Assembly (NCBI GenBank): GCA_035495315.1
Contig: DATJGF010000170.1
Location: 1 to 64,000 of the forward strand
Origin: DATJGF01 sp035495315
GTDB taxonomy: Bacteria > Verrucomicrobiota > Verrucomicrobiia > Limisphaerales > UBA8199
Length of the DNA stretch: 64,000 nucleotides
Direction of reading: 5' to 3'
Part shown: in pieces, positions 36,824-44,885 of the stretch
Layout: the number at the start of each line of letters is the position of its first letter
Numbering within the stretch: the first letter of the stretch is position 1
Notes under the pieces: model-generated
Told to the model about the DNA's origin: nothing
The model's input: only the letters and a program-made list of their open reading frames with translations
Database searches by the model: none
Made by a program: the position numbers and the translations under genes

Positions 36824-38353
36824 TCAAAACGCCAACTGCACCCGAGTGAACAGCACGTTCTCGTCCTGGCGCGTGACACTCGCCGGCGGCGAACTACCTT
36901 TGCCGCCGCCGCCCTGAAAATCGGTATGCGAGAAGCTCGTGCTCACTTTGATGTTGCGGTTCAGGTACCAATTCAAACCTACCGACCATTCCTTGGCTGC
37001 ATGCGCCGAGGTCAGTGGATTTGAAAACAGCGGGAACGTCGCATCGTCAATATTGAGTTCTGAGTAGCGCGCGACGAGTTGCCACGCACCCCAGCCGCCG
37101 TTCCGCGGGTCAAATGCACGTCGCGGCACAACCGAACCATACGTCGCATCCTCTCCGGTCATCACCCAACTGCCGGCAACCTGCCAGGCGGTATGCTCCA
37201 GAAATGCGCTCGTCTTTAAACCCGCGCCTGCCAAGCTAACCTTCTGGTCTGAAATCACGTACTCACCCAACAATCCGAATGGACCATAATAGTAATAGCC
37301 CTGTGGCGAAAGCCGCCAATGCTCGCCATCAGCGAGGACACTCCGATTGGTCGGATTGTAGGCAAAGAACAGCTGCTGGCCTACAGTCGCATAACCGTTA
37401 TTAGACGGCAAAGACAAGGTGTTTGTGCCCTGGTCCTTCTGATAACTCCCGGCAACACCCAATCCGAACCCTTGTAATGCCGAAAGCGAGGTGGTTTTGA
37501 ACGGTTGAAAGAAAAGGCGTCCTTCAAAGGCCTTGTTGTCCTGGTAGGCCGAAAGGCTCGAGTTGCGAGCGTCCCCTGCCCCGTTGAAAATGCCTGCGGC
37601 ATAACTGGCGACACCCTTGAACAGATCGCCATGCAACTCGAATCCCAGATCGCGGTTGGCTACCAGATCAGTAGGCAAGGCGCGCTCGTTGAAGTTGACG
37701 TCGCGATCAGCCTGTAACTGCTCCAGGCCGATCGGAGCCTTGAATTTGCCGCCCTGTATCTGCAGCGCATTGTTATAACGGTAGTTCAAATACGCATCCT
37801 GAATTTGCGGCGTAGGCGCATTGCCCCCGTTGCCGCCGTTATTCGCGGTACCGAAATCCGGGACGAACAGAAAATCAAAGTCCCGAAATACTGTGCCTTG
37901 TAGCACCGGCCTGACCCGTCGAAGAATAAATCCGTCGTTGCCGACAGTTCCGTGGTCGTTGAAATAGGTGCGCGAGTCCACTTGCAAAACACCTTTGAGT
38001 TGAAGCGCGAAATTGCCGTTAGCCGAAGCCAGTGAAAAACCCTGGTCGCCAACGGTAATCTTTGGAGCTTCTTTTGCCTTTGCCTCCGCAGCCTCCTGGT
38101 CCAATTCACGGTTGCGCTCGAGCACCTTCACCTTTTGCTCAAGCTCCTCCATGCGTTCCTTGCTTTGTCCGTCTTTGGTACTGACCGTGGGCTTATTCGT
38201 GCCCTCAAGCGCCTGTACCTTGAGTTCAAGTTCCTCGATCCGCTTTTGTAGCTGTTTGATGAGTTGTTCGGTGCTCGCGTCGTCAGCATGCAAGCCGGAT
38301 CCCGCGACACCGAGAATCAAAAACCCTGCCAGCATTGGCCCATTGGTTTTCAT
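36824..38353 (-). CDS. OprO/OprP-type anion porin with N-terminal coiled coil
   Basis: A 509-residue outer-membrane porin. It has a signal peptide (ending GSGLHA), a heptad coiled coil (about 25-90, STEQLIKQLQKRIEELELK) that forms a trimer stalk or peptidoglycan contact, and a barrel of the phosphate-selective porin O/P family. Family features are FALQLKGVLQVDSR, RRVRPVLQGTVFRDFDFLF, QDAYLNYRY and the terminal aromatic in FTRVQLAF. The ATG at 38353 has an AAAGG site eight bases upstream and is preferred to 38368. As the first gene of the sulfate operon it probably passes sulfate or sulfonates rather than phosphate. That is an inference from context. Confidence 0.9.
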   Translation of the reverse strand: MKTNGPMLAGFLILGVAGSGLHADDASTEQLIKQLQKRIEELELKVQALEGTNKPTVSTKDGQSKERMEELEQKVKVLERNRELDQEAAEAKAKEAPKITVGDQGFSLASANGNFALQLKGVLQVDSRTYFNDHGTVGNDGFILRRVRPVLQGTVFRDFDFLFVPDFGTANNGGNGGNAPTPQIQDAYLNYRYNNALQIQGGKFKAPIGLEQLQADRDVNFNERALPTDLVANRDLGFELHGDLFKGVASYAAGIFNGAGDARNSSLSAYQDNKAFEGRLFFQPFKTTSLSALQGFGLGVAGSYQKDQGTNTLSLPSNNGYATVGQQLFFAYNPTNRSVLADGEHWRLSPQGYYYYGPFGLLGEYVISDQKVSLAGAGLKTSAFLEHTAWQVAGSWVMTGEDATYGSVVPRRAFDPRNGGWGAWQLVARYSELNIDDATFPLFSNPLTSAHAAKEWSVGLNWYLNRNIKVSTSFSHTDFQGGGGKGSSPPASVTRQDENVLFTRVQLAF

Positions 38354-38410
38354 AGTGTGACCTTTCATTGCGCTCTTGGCTTTCGTTAAGCAGGAAACAT
38401 GGTTTGAGAG

Positions 38411-38444
38411 AGAATTGCAGATATACTCTACTATGTCAATAGAG
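38411..38444 (-). promoter_or_regulatory. Predicted promoter of the porin/sulfate operon with an overlapping palindrome
   Basis: Reading the minus strand, a perfect -35 box TTGACA (38439-38434) is followed after 17 bases by a weak -10 box AATTCT (38416-38411). A palindrome CTCTA-N9-TAGAG (38426-38444) is centred on the -35 box. Such a site could be the operator of the divergently encoded Rrf2 regulator, which would repress by blocking RNA polymerase. The -10 match is poor and the arms are only five bases, so this is a hypothesis. Confidence 0.4.
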
Positions 38445-38505
38445 ATAATAACATTTTTCGAAAGTGCTAATTGTTTGCCCCGGGCCTATCGGGTTTTTGC
38501 TATTC

Positions 38506-38534
38506 TTGACACATCCAGTGGAGTTTTGAATCTT
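38506..38534 (+). promoter_or_regulatory. Possible promoter of the Rrf2 regulator gene
   Basis: A perfect TTGACA (38506-38511) is followed by a 17-base spacer and a poor -10 (AATCTT, 38529-38534), 15 bases before the ATG at 38549. If used, the transcript would have almost no leader, which fits the absence of a Shine-Dalgarno site. Confidence 0.3.
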
Positions 38535-38548
38535 AACCTGTCATTTAA

Positions 38549-39010
38549 ATGAAATTGTCTGTTCGTGGCGAATATGCCCTGCGCGCTCTTCTAGTACTTG
38601 GCCTCAGGTATGACCAGGAGGTAGTGCCCATCAAGGTAATCTCTGAAGAGCAAAATATTCCGAAGCGGTTTCTCGAGCAAATCTTGAACGACCTCAAGTC
38701 GGCAGGGATTGTGCAGAGTCGACGGGGCGTCGCCGGCGGTTACCGTCTGGCGCGACGTCCCGAGGAGATCACATTAGCGGCGGTGGTACGGCACATTGAA
38801 GGGGCACTGGCGCCCGTCAGTTGCGTCAGCCAACGCTTTTACGAGAAGTGCTCTTGCCCGGATGAGGGCCGTTGCGCGATACGAAGTGTGATGAAAGAAA
38901 TTCGCCAGGCGGTAGTGAATGTCGCGGAGCGGGTGACGATCGCCGAGCTCTGCGAACGCTCGAGGAAATTGCAGCAGGAGCCGCTCAGTCAAATTGATTT
39001 CATGATTTGA
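38549..39010 (+). CDS. Rrf2 family transcriptional regulator, likely of sulfur assimilation
   Basis: A 153-residue winged-helix regulator. The start MKLSVRGEYALRALLVL is the family opening. The recognition region IPKRFLEQILNDLKSAGIV and the wing SRRGVAGGYRLAR are clear. Downstream are C-x9-C-x-C-x5-C cysteines (VSCVSQRFYEKCSC, GRCAI) in the position where IscR/NsrR bind an iron-sulfur cluster, so it may be a cluster-based or thiol sensor. CymR, the cysteine-metabolism regulator, is also in this family. Its divergent position to the complete sulfate-uptake operon makes sulfur control the best guess. The ATG at 38549 has no clear ribosome site. Confidence 0.88.
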   Translation: MKLSVRGEYALRALLVLGLRYDQEVVPIKVISEEQNIPKRFLEQILNDLKSAGIVQSRRGVAGGYRLARRPEEITLAAVVRHIEGALAPVSCVSQRFYEKCSCPDEGRCAIRSVMKEIRQAVVNVAERVTIAELCERSRKLQQEPLSQIDFMI

Positions 39011-39146
39011 GCGTTGTAGGCCGTAAGGGCGTGTGGCCCAAACGACTTTTCGGAAAGCCGAGGACGACCAGGCATTAGGGAACGCTCTTTCTTAGTATTA
39101 CAAGGATGGACTCGACGCGGGATACCAAATCGTAATAAATACCCGC

Positions 39147-40874
39147 ATGGGTTATAAAGCGTTTGTCTCTCGCTTGGGATATCTTTTGTTATTTTTATCA
39201 TTCCCCGGTTCACTAGTCGCGGATGAACCTCAGCTCGCGACTATTTTCGAGGCGGACATCATGATACTCATGAGGGACGGCACCAAACTTGCCGCGAATA
39301 TCTTCCGGCCCAAGGCGGAAGGCCGCTACCCGGTGATTCTGATGCGCAGCCCGTACGGCAAGCCTGACGAAAAATGGGGCGAAGCCAAGCGTTACATCCC
39401 AGCCGGGTATGCGATGGTGGTGGAGGATTGTCGCGGGCGTGGGAAGTCCGAGGGGGCATGGGACCCATTCAGGTATGACGTTGAGGATGGGTTCGATACA
39501 CAGGAATGGGTTGGCAAACAGGTTTGGTGTAATGGTGACATCGGAACTTCGGGAGGGTCCTATGTCGGCTGGACGCAATGGGCGGCGGCACCGAGCGCGA
39601 GTCACCATCTCAAGGCGATGGTCCCGCTGGTGCCTTTTGGCAATAGCTACGACCTGGCCTACTTGGGGGGCGCGTTTCAGCTGGCGCTCCTGATGGGTTG
39701 GGGTTCAGCCGTCGGTGGCGTTACTCTCAGTCCGGACAAACTCGATCAGGCCTATCATCATTTACCCCTGTACACGTTCGCTGATCAGTTCGATAAAAAA
39801 GTGCCTTATCTGACCGAGTGGATACGGCACTCGACTTACGATGATTATTGGAAACATCGCGGCATCGATTATCGATACGCCGAGGTGACGGTGCCGGCCC
39901 TCAATATCGGTGGATGGTACGATATCTTTTCTAAAACCACCATTGAACTGGTCAACGAAGTTCGAGCCGCGTCACGCGATCGCGCGATGCGTCGGAATCA
40001 ATTCGTCGCAATCGGCCCCTGGACGCACGGCGTGGGCACTCGGAAGGTTGGGGAACTCGACTTCGGCGCCGACGCGACACTGAATATTGGTGATCTTCAG
40101 TTCAAATGGTTCGAGTATTGGTTGAAGGGCAAAGAAACCGGGGTCCAGGACTGGCCCGCCTGCTACTTATTCATAATGGGCGAAAACCACTGGCGCGGCG
40201 AAAGCGAATGGCCTTTAAAACGAACTCAATTCACATCGTACTATTTGCACAGCGCCGGACGTGCCAATTCAGCTGAGGGCGACGGGACACTGACGACCAG
40301 TTCGCCGGACGATGAAAAATCGGATACTTTCACCTATGACCCCAATGACCCGGTGCCTTCGGTAGGCGGCAATAACCTGGTGGGCGCCTCCGCAGGCCCG
40401 TACGACCAGGCTAAGGTGGAGGGGCGCCGTGACGTGCTGGTTTATTCCAGCGCGCCACTGACTCAAGACAGTGAAGTGACCGGCCCGGTTAAACTGCTCC
40501 TCTGGGCGGCTTCGGACGCGCGTGACACCGATTTCACAGGCAAGTTGGTGGACGTCTATCCTGATGGCAAAGCCTACAATTTATGCGAAGGCATTCTGCG
40601 GGCCCGCTATCGATTGGGGCGTGACAAGCCCGAACTGCTTGAGCCGGGTAAACCCGCACGTTTCGAAGTTGATCTGTGGGTAACGGCAAATCTGTTTCGC
40701 AACGGCCACCGGATTCGGGTTGAGATTTCGAGCAGCAATTTCCCGCGTTTTGATCGCAATCCCAACACCGGCCATGATTTCGGAGCCGATGCCGAATTGG
40801 TGTCGGCGAAGCAAATTATCTATCACGACCGTGAACACCCGTCCCATCTGCTGTTGCCAATAATTCCGCGTTAA
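39147..40874 (+). CDS. CocE/NonD family hydrolase (S15-type)
   Basis: A 575-residue secreted alpha/beta hydrolase of the cocaine-esterase/X-Pro dipeptidyl-peptidase family. Signal peptide (1-25), then IMILMRDGTKLAANIFRPK, PVILMRSPYGK and VVEDCRGRGKSEG. The nucleophile elbow is GTSGGSYVGW (Ser about 136), and an acid/His pair is expected later (GPWTHGVG carries the His at about 296). A C-terminal jelly-roll domain ends with DREHPSHLLLPIIPR. It hydrolyses amide or ester bonds of unknown periplasmic substrates. A decayed copy of the C-terminal end of such a gene lies at 44718-44885. Confidence 0.9.
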   Translation: MGYKAFVSRLGYLLLFLSFPGSLVADEPQLATIFEADIMILMRDGTKLAANIFRPKAEGRYPVILMRSPYGKPDEKWGEAKRYIPAGYAMVVEDCRGRGKSEGAWDPFRYDVEDGFDTQEWVGKQVWCNGDIGTSGGSYVGWTQWAAAPSASHHLKAMVPLVPFGNSYDLAYLGGAFQLALLMGWGSAVGGVTLSPDKLDQAYHHLPLYTFADQFDKKVPYLTEWIRHSTYDDYWKHRGIDYRYAEVTVPALNIGGWYDIFSKTTIELVNEVRAASRDRAMRRNQFVAIGPWTHGVGTRKVGELDFGADATLNIGDLQFKWFEYWLKGKETGVQDWPACYLFIMGENHWRGESEWPLKRTQFTSYYLHSAGRANSAEGDGTLTTSSPDDEKSDTFTYDPNDPVPSVGGNNLVGASAGPYDQAKVEGRRDVLVYSSAPLTQDSEVTGPVKLLLWAASDARDTDFTGKLVDVYPDGKAYNLCEGILRARYRLGRDKPELLEPGKPARFEVDLWVTANLFRNGHRIRVEISSSNFPRFDRNPNTGHDFGADAELVSAKQIIYHDREHPSHLLLPIIPR

Positions 40875-40946
40875 CAATAAGCGGGGGTGGACCGGTGCCT
40901 CGTTCTAAAGCACTTGGACAAATCGTACCGTCAGCGTGAAAAGAGG

Positions 40947-41972
40947 TTAGGGTTTGCTATGTCGCCAACTTTCAGCGCGCAGGCGTAGCGTCTCCGAGGG
41001 TTTCGCTTCCGGATAAAGCAGTATCAGGTAATTCAGTTCCCATTTGTCGCCGCCGTGATAGACGAGCGGTTCTTTGTCCAGTCCTTGCGTCGCCGAAAGA
41101 TAGGCGAATGGGGTCAACATGCTAAAGTAAGTCGCGTCGCCTCGCGCGTTCGATGGGTGTCCGACCAGCGCCACCGTCGCAGGATGACCGGGCTGAGCAA
41201 AGGAAACGGTGGCCCAAGTGGAGGCCGAAACATCCTGCCGATTGTTAGCGAGGTCGGGGCGCATTCCCGACAGTGAATGCTCCGCCAAAGGATCAAGTTC
41301 CTGCAGGAAGCGCATCCCCAGCCCGTGATAGTTTGCGCCGGTTAGGGCCACAGTGTTGGTTTTAGGTCCCACTTCAAACTGAGATTTCCATTCGAGGGCT
41401 ATTTCGTGACGTCCCTCACTCACAGTGAGTAGCAGCGTCCGATGTTCCACCAACAGCGCCACTGGCGCGCTGTTGGGCAGGAAAGCGTCCTGCGGCGCAA
41501 CCCAATGAAGCACCTGAAACATTTTTGCCTGTGGCAGTTTGCCCTCGGCGTTTTCAGCAAAACCGACCACAGGCTCTGGGGACTCAACAGGCTTTTGCAC
41601 CCCGTTGCCGGACGTTTCTTCCCAAAAGTTGATTCCATTGACCTTGATCCCGTACATCAGCGCGTGATGGTGCAGATGATCGAAGGGCGCATCGCGCAGG
41701 ATGTTGTCACCTTGGAGAGTTCTCAATTCCTTTACGTACGGTTTGAATTTCTGCGGATCGCATACATAAACCAGCAGCGGTTTGCCTTTGTAGGAGATAG
41801 TCCACACTGAGGGTGCGTTTGCCGGGGCAAATTGCAGCCCGGCAATTTCGGCGGTCATGGCAATTGGTCCAACTCCCGTAAAAACCATACAGCCTATCAG
41901 CACGATTGTTTGTCGCCGGCGTACCCTAAGCCCGACGTTGCCTCCAATGTTGCGGGAACGAGGATTATTCAT
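40947..41972 (-). CDS. DUF6807 (PmoA-like) family protein
   Basis: A 341-residue secreted beta-sandwich protein. The N-terminal hydrophobic segment (about 22-41) is a signal or anchor. Typical features follow: KGKPLLVYV, a His-rich FDHLHHHALMYG motif, VNGINFWEE, and the C-terminal YSMLTPFAYL-like and VYHGGDKWELNYLILLYP segments. Despite the PmoA label in databases, this family is not a methane monooxygenase subunit. In Verrucomicrobia and Planctomycetes it often accompanies exported Gfo/Idh oxidoreductases, as here: its ATG lies 12 bases after the upstream stop, with an AGAAGGAG ribosome site. Probably acts on sugar derivatives; reaction unknown. Confidence 0.85.
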   Translation of the reverse strand: MNNPRSRNIGGNVGLRVRRRQTIVLIGCMVFTGVGPIAMTAEIAGLQFAPANAPSVWTISYKGKPLLVYVCDPQKFKPYVKELRTLQGDNILRDAPFDHLHHHALMYGIKVNGINFWEETSGNGVQKPVESPEPVVGFAENAEGKLPQAKMFQVLHWVAPQDAFLPNSAPVALLVEHRTLLLTVSEGRHEIALEWKSQFEVGPKTNTVALTGANYHGLGMRFLQELDPLAEHSLSGMRPDLANNRQDVSASTWATVSFAQPGHPATVALVGHPSNARGDATYFSMLTPFAYLSATQGLDKEPLVYHGGDKWELNYLILLYPEAKPSETLRLRAESWRHSKP

Positions 41973-41984
41973 GAGCGGCTCCTT

Positions 41985-43274
41985 CTAAAGAACAATTTGT
42001 TTCCGCATCGGATCAAAGCGCGCGACCTTCTCCTTGAGGAAAGCCAGCAACGCCATGTTTAAGGCGGCCTGCACGTGAAGCCCAAATTCCACGTCGCTCA
42101 CCGGTTTCTCCCGCGTGCGGACACAATGAAGGAAATTTTTCCAATGCGCGGGGGTGGGATCCAGTTTGCCGGCAGGCAGGACGCGCCGTTCACCCTTATT
42201 CGGTATGACAGTAACACTGTCGAAGCCCAGGTTCCACTCGCCGGGATTCTGCAGCGTCAACGTGCCCTCATCCCCGTGAATCGCCGGCTCGGTCACATAA
42301 TCATTCGCCAGAGTGCAGACCACCACTACCGAGAGTTTCTCGGGATAATCAAGGCACATATTAAACGTGTCCGGCACTTCGCGGTCGTAGGTCGTGTACT
42401 TAAAAATGCCGCCTGAAGCCACCGCACGAGTTGGAAACCTCAAGCCGATGCTGCTGACAAACGGCGTAAAAACATGCGGGAACAGATCGGTGCAGGGGCC
42501 CCCGGCATAATCCAGATATTTGCGCCAGCTGAAGAAGCGATCGACCGTGAACGGCACCTTTGGCGCGTCGCCCAGGAAGGCCTCCCAATCCAAATCCGGT
42601 CCGGGCTTTGCTTCCGGGTCAACAATGGGCATCCGCTCGCCCCAGTCGCCACGACGGAAAAAACCGACGTTGACCAATCGAACGCGACCAATCGCGCCCT
42701 GCCGTATTAGATCGCGGACCTTTTGCCAGGCGGGGCTGGAGTTGCCCTGGTTGCCGACTTGCACCACGCGTTTGGTCTGGAGCGTTTCGTCGTAAAACTG
42801 TTTCGACAGCTCGAATTGCGTCCAATGACCCATCGGCTTCTCACAATAAACGTCTTTGCCGGCGCGCACAGAGTCGATAGCCTGCGGCACGTGAAGGCGA
42901 TCGGGCGTGGCGATGCATACGACGTCGATGTTAGGGTCCGCCAACAATTCCCGGTGGTGCGTATAAGCTTTAGCCCCGGTTGGCTTGGCAGCCTCATGCA
43001 GGCGATAGCTAAAAACGTCATTCACCGCGACGATATGCACGTTCTCGCCCTCCCTGGCCAGGCGCTGCACCGTAGCAATGTGGCTGGAACCGCGCCCGCC
43101 TACGCCAATGAACCCGACCCCGATCCTATCATTGGCGCCGAGGACTCGCCCGCGCGAAATAAAGGGGAAAGAGCTGATGGCTAGGGCCAGGGTGCCGGCT
43201 TTAGCAGCGGTGTGAAGAAAATCCCGACGAGTTAGACCACGGCCGGTTTCGAGTGCGTTCGCGCCAATATTCAT
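41985..43274 (-). CDS. Twin-arginine-exported Gfo/Idh/MocA family oxidoreductase
   Basis: A 429-residue NAD(P)-dependent oxidoreductase. The twin-arginine signal is LTRRDFLHTAAKAGTLALA (about 14-32). The Rossmann motif is GFIGVGGRGSSH, and the catalytic Lys is in YCEKPMGHW (EKP motif, about 146). The remainder is the beta-sheet substrate domain. Exported members of this family, common in Verrucomicrobia, keep NAD(P) in the periplasm and probably oxidise or reduce sugars, including 3-keto sugar chemistry. It is in an operon with the DUF6807 gene downstream. Confidence 0.92.
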   Translation of the reverse strand: MNIGANALETGRGLTRRDFLHTAAKAGTLALAISSFPFISRGRVLGANDRIGVGFIGVGGRGSSHIATVQRLAREGENVHIVAVNDVFSYRLHEAAKPTGAKAYTHHRELLADPNIDVVCIATPDRLHVPQAIDSVRAGKDVYCEKPMGHWTQFELSKQFYDETLQTKRVVQVGNQGNSSPAWQKVRDLIRQGAIGRVRLVNVGFFRRGDWGERMPIVDPEAKPGPDLDWEAFLGDAPKVPFTVDRFFSWRKYLDYAGGPCTDLFPHVFTPFVSSIGLRFPTRAVASGGIFKYTTYDREVPDTFNMCLDYPEKLSVVVVCTLANDYVTEPAIHGDEGTLTLQNPGEWNLGFDSVTVIPNKGERRVLPAGKLDPTPAHWKNFLHCVRTREKPVSDVEFGLHVQAALNMALLAFLKEKVARFDPMRKQIVL

Positions 43275-43373
43275 ACGCAGTTGTTTGAGGGTTGTTGCGG
43301 CCAGGTGCCGCAGTTTTAATTGGGATCGTTCCTGATTTCATGCGCTAACAGTTGGTTGAACAGCCGCTGGCCT

Positions 43374-44573
43374 TTAGCCGCGTCCACGATATTGGTCCAT
43401 CAACCTCAGAATGCCTTCCCGGACTTCGAACAACTCCTTGCGCGCTTCTGCAATCATTGAGTCCGGGAAAAGTTTCCTCGGCGCGACGGCCTCCAGGCCG
43501 GCTTGTGATTTATGTAAATGATCCAGTGCTCGCTTCAGCAAAGCGACCGTGAACGACGGGTCAGAAAACGCTGCACCCTCGGCAGTGCCGTTTAACGCTC
43601 CCGCCAGCTTGGCTCCGGTAATCTGAAACTCGGAGAGGAATTGTTCCAGGTCGGTGTCTTCGAATTTTTCGAGACCCAGTTCGTCAGTCTGTCTCCAGAA
43701 CTTGAGGGCACTTTCAGAGCAACGGTGCTGCAACGGGTGGCAAATATCACCGTATTGGTCGCGAATCCAGTCAATGCCTTCGCGTTTCGGGTCCGGTTCC
43801 GGTGACGATTCGTCGGGGGAGAGTTCGCAAATCGCGTTAGTCTCTTCAATCAACATCCGTTCGCTATCTTCGTCTTCGTCTCTCTCGCGGTCCCAACCCA
43901 TCTCTTTGGCAATCTTCGCCTTCGCTTCGTCGGAATCGCCGTACTTATCCAGCAGCTCCGCATATTTATCTGTCCGCGCGTCGCATTCTTTCAAAAGCTT
44001 CTCGTAATCGTGCTCGTCCCAGTCCTCCTCCGGGTCTTTTTGGCCGCGTTGATGCTGCTCGATGGCCGTGTCGAGCTGGTTCATAAAACCCTGCATACCT
44101 GCAGCGACCTGAGTCGCGCGTGCCTCCTCATCCGCCGGTGTCATGCGCCATTCGGGCGGCGAAATTGTCAGTTCATAATCCGCGCTTTCGATCACGACTC
44201 TCCCATTCGCCTCGCTAAACCATTCAAGATAGAGGCAGTTGGCCATGTGCTCCGGCGGCTTCTCCTTACGGCGAATCATCGCCAACGCCGCCTCCAAAGG
44301 GACGTCGAACACGCGCACCTTTCGCGACGCGGTGAGGTCACCGATAGTGCCACGCTGGAGGGAGCGAAGTCCATCCAGGCGCGGGTGCGGAATGCGTTTC
44401 TGAGGATTGGTGAATTTGAGCAGACAACCGGCCAAATCCGGCCAGGCGTTACCCTGCAGTTCCAGTGTTAACGGCTCCTCCCAACCCTCGATCCAAATCT
44501 TCCCACGAACAATTCCTTTCGTGCGGTTGTCAATCTCCCCTCGCACCACGCTGTCTTGAATGCGAAACGCCAT
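43374..44573 (-). CDS. Acidic hypothetical protein, 399 residues
   Basis: A cytosolic protein without signal or membrane segments. The first 150 residues are beta-rich and mention WIEGWEEPLTLELQGN and FDVPLEAALAMI. The central part (about 180-270) is very acidic (DPEEDWDEHDYEK, RDEDEDSERM) and low in complexity. The C-terminal third (about 275-395) is helical with WIRDQYGDICHPLQHRC. No family or active-site motif is recognised. The ATG at 44573 is the first in the frame. It is probably monocistronic, with 302 bases upstream that hold only a decayed hydrolase fragment. The acidic linker suggests a two-domain scaffold or nucleic-acid mimic, but this is speculative. Confidence 0.7.
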   Translation of the reverse strand: MAFRIQDSVVRGEIDNRTKGIVRGKIWIEGWEEPLTLELQGNAWPDLAGCLLKFTNPQKRIPHPRLDGLRSLQRGTIGDLTASRKVRVFDVPLEAALAMIRRKEKPPEHMANCLYLEWFSEANGRVVIESADYELTISPPEWRMTPADEEARATQVAAGMQGFMNQLDTAIEQHQRGQKDPEEDWDEHDYEKLLKECDARTDKYAELLDKYGDSDEAKAKIAKEMGWDRERDEDEDSERMLIEETNAICELSPDESSPEPDPKREGIDWIRDQYGDICHPLQHRCSESALKFWRQTDELGLEKFEDTDLEQFLSEFQITGAKLAGALNGTAEGAAFSDPSFTVALLKRALDHLHKSQAGLEAVAPRKLFPDSMIAEARKELFEVREGILRLMDQYRGRG

Positions 44574-44717
44574 AAACGGATGATGAAATGTTTACGGCTT
44601 CATGGCCGTGTTGTCCCTATTTGCCAGCCGATTACCTTCGTGACCAAACTGAGGATACCAGTCAGAGCAACGTTCACGTGCTTCCTCATGAACCGATACT
44701 AGGAGCGAATTGCTTGA

Positions 44718-44885
44718 CAAACAAGCTTGATCGTAATCCCAATACCACCCGTGATTCCGACGCAGATGGGAATTGGTGTCCGCCAGGCGAACTATCTATC
44801 ACGACCGCGAGCACCCGTCGCACCTGTTACTGCCCATCCTCCACGCTGATGAGCAGGCACCGGGAAGCGCGTGGATCAGCCGCTA
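44718..44885 (+). pseudogene. Decayed C-terminal fragment of a CocE/NonD hydrolase
   Basis: About 168 bases align with the 3' end of the CocE/NonD gene (around 40746-40874). Preserved pieces are LDRNPNT (matching FDRNPNT), then, after a frame change, IYHDREHPSHLLLPI, almost identical to the intact gene. The DNA stretch gaattggtgtc and the following ctatctatcacgaccg are also nearly shared. There is no start codon and no upstream part, so it is a relic. It occupies most of the 302-base gap 44574-44875 and its last bases overlap the end of the gene at 44876. Confidence 0.75.
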
